Assembly: GCA_033961575.1 (NCBI GenBank) | Contig: CM066727.1 | Coordinates: 117,416,434 to 117,480,433, forward strand | Source of the DNA: Aselliscus stoliczkanus | Taxonomy: Eukaryota; Chordata; Mammalia; Chiroptera; Hipposideridae | Direction of reading: 5' to 3' | DNA: 64,000 nucleotides | In this document: positions 61,851-64,000 of the stretch, piece by piece | How the letters are laid out: every line of letters begins with the position of its first letter | How positions within the stretch are numbered: position 1 is the stretch's first letter | Position numbers and translations under genes: made by a program | Notes under the pieces: model-generated | Databases searched by the model: none | The model's input: only the letters and a program-made list of their open reading frames with translations | What the model was told of the DNA's origin: nothing

Positions 61851-62283
61851 TAAGGATCCTTCTTCTTCTTACCTGTGCTCATTGATCTAATTTTAGCGTG
61901 TCTGTGTGTTTGTCCATATTCTGCCTCTCTTGAGTTACAGTTACCCAGATGGCACATTGTATTCAGGCATGGATATGCCACAAAAGGTAGAGAAACATTT
62001 TCTGTATTCCTTCCTTATAATGCCTGGTTGAAGCAGATCTTCAGATTATTTCAGTCAAGTATCTTTTCTCTATCCTCTGAACTGCCAAAGCACTATATTT
62101 CCCTCTTTTATGGCATTTCACACTAATGATGATTGGTTTATACCTTTTCCCCTGCACAACACTGTACAGTCCTTATTGGAAAGAGCCACATTGTGTAAAT
62201 ATGCGTGGCCCCTACAAAACTGAGATCATGCCTTACTTGGTGCTATTTGCTTAATACTGCATGAAGGAACAGATATGCACCTC
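61851..62283. other. Intergenic DNA
   Basis: Nothing recognised. Confidence 0.45.
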
Positions 62284-62492
62284 AAGGAAGGAGGGAAGGA
62301 AGGAAGGGAAGGGAGGGGGGAAGGAAGGAAGGAAGGATGGGAAGGGGGAAGGATGGGAAGGAGGAAGGAAGGCAAGGGAGAAAGGGAGGGAGAGAGGGAG
62401 GGACGGAGAGAGAGAGGAAGGAAGAAATGAAAGGAAGGGAGGGAGGGAGGGAGGGCGGGAGGGAGGGAGGGAGGAAGGAGGGGAGGGAGGGA
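62284..62492. repeat. (GGAA/GGGA)n polypurine tract, about 210 bp
   Basis: Almost pure purine on the plus strand with GGAA and GGGA units. It gives artefactual Gly/Lys/Glu-rich frames on the plus strand and Pro/Ser/Leu-rich ones on the minus strand. Such mirror-like tracts can form triplex DNA. Confidence 0.95.
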
Positions 62493-63139
62493 TATTTAAT
62501 GTTCTTGCAGCTAAATATGGGGGAAACTCTACCCTCTTGAAACCTTTCACTCTCCATTTTCCATTTTTAAATTATAGCAGATAAATTCAATCAAAAGGTA
62601 ATATGGGTTTAAAGTGCATCAATCGGTTTCACGTAAAAAAGTAGAAGGTGTTTTGTCCTTTCCACTTTGCACTGACTCTGTTTAACTGACCCCTCCACCC
62701 CAACCCAGCACCCCTGTGGGCTGCCAGCTCCTGCACCTCTGATAGAAGATGCCAAAGGGGTTGCTGGAGTTCAAATGGGATTTTGGCACACGCTTTCCTC
62801 TAGACTTACACAGTACTTAAAGTGCTCATCTAAAACATGAAAGGAAAGGACATTTAAAATATACACACAACTTTTTAATCATTCTTCAAATCAGTCTGTA
62901 CTTTTAATTCTCTCCATTCCTTCCCCAATTATTCTTACATCTTAGCATATTCACACAACTTGCATCTCATAATAACTGTTTAGATCTCATTTTGGTGTTT
63001 TAAACTGAGGATAATGATTGACAAGGATGAAATATGAACATTCTTTTTGCTTGGGAATGAGAATATCAAGGAAAAGGGAGAAAATTCCGTGCATAACAAT
63101 GATATGTGTGCAGGGAGCAGGTTCAATAGGATGAAATCA
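62493..63139. other. Intergenic DNA
   Basis: Nothing recognised. Confidence 0.45.
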
Positions 63140-63265
63140 CCGGGACTCTGCATGTCTGGTTCCAGTGCTGGATTTGCTCCTCAGAGGTGTATGATCTTGA
63201 GCTAGTTACTTCCTCTCCCTGAACCTCAGTTTCCCATTCCTTCCCACTCCTGATCTCTAGCTGTC
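63140..63265 (+). repeat. MIR fragment, sense
   Basis: GTTCCAGTGCTGGATTTGCT, ATGATCTTGAGCTAGTTACT and CCCTGAACCTCAGTTTCCC follow the MIR order. Confidence 0.75.
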
Positions 63266-64000
63266 TTTCCAGCTCTGTGGATGCCATGCAGGGTAAAACC
63301 AAGCTGAGCAAGCTCATTCTTGTGAAGAATCTCAGTAAAATCATGTGATCTCAAAGCAGCATTAGCTTTGTATTATCAAGGGCTGGTTCTTCACTGTGTG
63401 ATTATTCAGACCTCTTGCTCCTCACATCCTCCCATACTTCCTTCCCCTTTATGATTGGGGGAGAGGGACGAAAGTGGAGTGACTGAATCCGATGTTACTT
63501 CTAGGCACTTCTTGTAATGACTGGGGGAAGAAGAATGAAATTGGTTTTTTTTGTTTGTTTGTTTTAACTAAACCAATTCAATTATTTGTAGACTGGATTT
63601 TAAGGTTTTCTACTCATTTCCCTGTTAGTCTAAAGAAGTAGAAATTGACAGCTTCTTTTAACAGTGATGATACGGACATTTAGTGGTGCTTAATAGAATG
63701 AGTTTTCGGTACTTACAAAGACATAGTGATAATGTAGTAGCGAGCTGACTGAGCTGAACCTAGTAAACTACATCTATTCATTTATTAATTATTCATACTT
63801 GGACTTCCTCCAGAAATAATATAGAGGGGCATACAATAAAAATTACACTTGCAATAGGACTGTAAAACCAAAGGTAAAAGATCCATGTAATGAAGGAAGG
63901 AGAGATAACTGTACAAAAAGCCAGAGTTCAAGGTCTTTATTTCAGTTGAGCACAGACTTTACCTTTGAGATCCCTGACAGCCTAAGAGAGAAAGGAAACA
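63266..64000. other. Intergenic DNA to window end
   Basis: Nothing recognised. Confidence 0.45.

Noticed and set aside
62251..62584. Gly/Arg/Glu-rich and Pro/Ser-rich frames
   Set aside because: Both come from the polypurine tract.

Overview
The window looks like nuclear DNA of a placental mammal. It holds one recognisable intact host gene, a single-exon Kv1-type potassium channel (KCNA1, Kv1.1), surrounded by tens of kilobases of non-coding sequence and layers of transposable elements: L1, L2, MIR, hAT MITEs, tRNA-derived SINEs and mariner. Young-looking mariner copies together with a short tRNA-derived SINE suggest a bat, possibly a horseshoe-bat relative. That placement is an inference from repeat content and is only moderately certain. 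No prokaryotic features, CRISPR arrays, operons, rRNA or functional tRNA genes were seen.

Layout. 1-4.6 kb: a SINE and an old antisense L1 with its 5' UTR. 4.6-16 kb: unique DNA with scattered ancient L2, MIR and L1M pieces and a long GT/GA microsatellite. 16.4-17.6 kb: an antisense, internally deleted L1. 18.7-20.7 kb: L2 and a possible LTR. 21.05-28.3 kb: a nested structure in which a 5.5-kb younger L1 (antisense, intact ORF1, broken ORF2, 16-bp target-site duplication) interrupts an older L1M. 29.4-30.5 kb: a shortened mariner interrupted by an L1 3' end. 30.7-33.9 kb: a sense-strand L1 with a monomer-bearing 5' UTR and intact ORF1, most of ORF2 being replaced by a duplicated 3' UTR. 34.2-37.9 kb: L2, a hAT MITE, a second mariner and an L1 tail. 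38.2-40.8 kb: a GC/CpG-rich promoter and 5' UTR region. 40829-42310: KCNA1 coding sequence. 42.3 to about 47.8 kb: probable long 3' UTR containing one SINE. 47.8-64 kb: mostly unique DNA with a third mariner, an L1 tail, microsatellites and small MIR/L2 relics.

The host gene works alone in this window. In human the KCNA6-KCNA1-KCNA5 cluster has large intergenic gaps, so missing neighbours are expected. The most unusual structures belong to the mobile elements. Two L1 copies share the same 35-bp deletion, the same endonuclease-to-3' UTR junction and the same duplicated 3' UTR, so they look like members of one non-autonomous L1 lineage. Three mariner copies share one deletion that leaves the terminal repeats plus the C-terminal half of the transposase. 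The 5.5-kb L1 has a very short 5' UTR that could come from splicing of the L1 RNA. These are structural readings and need genome-wide comparison.
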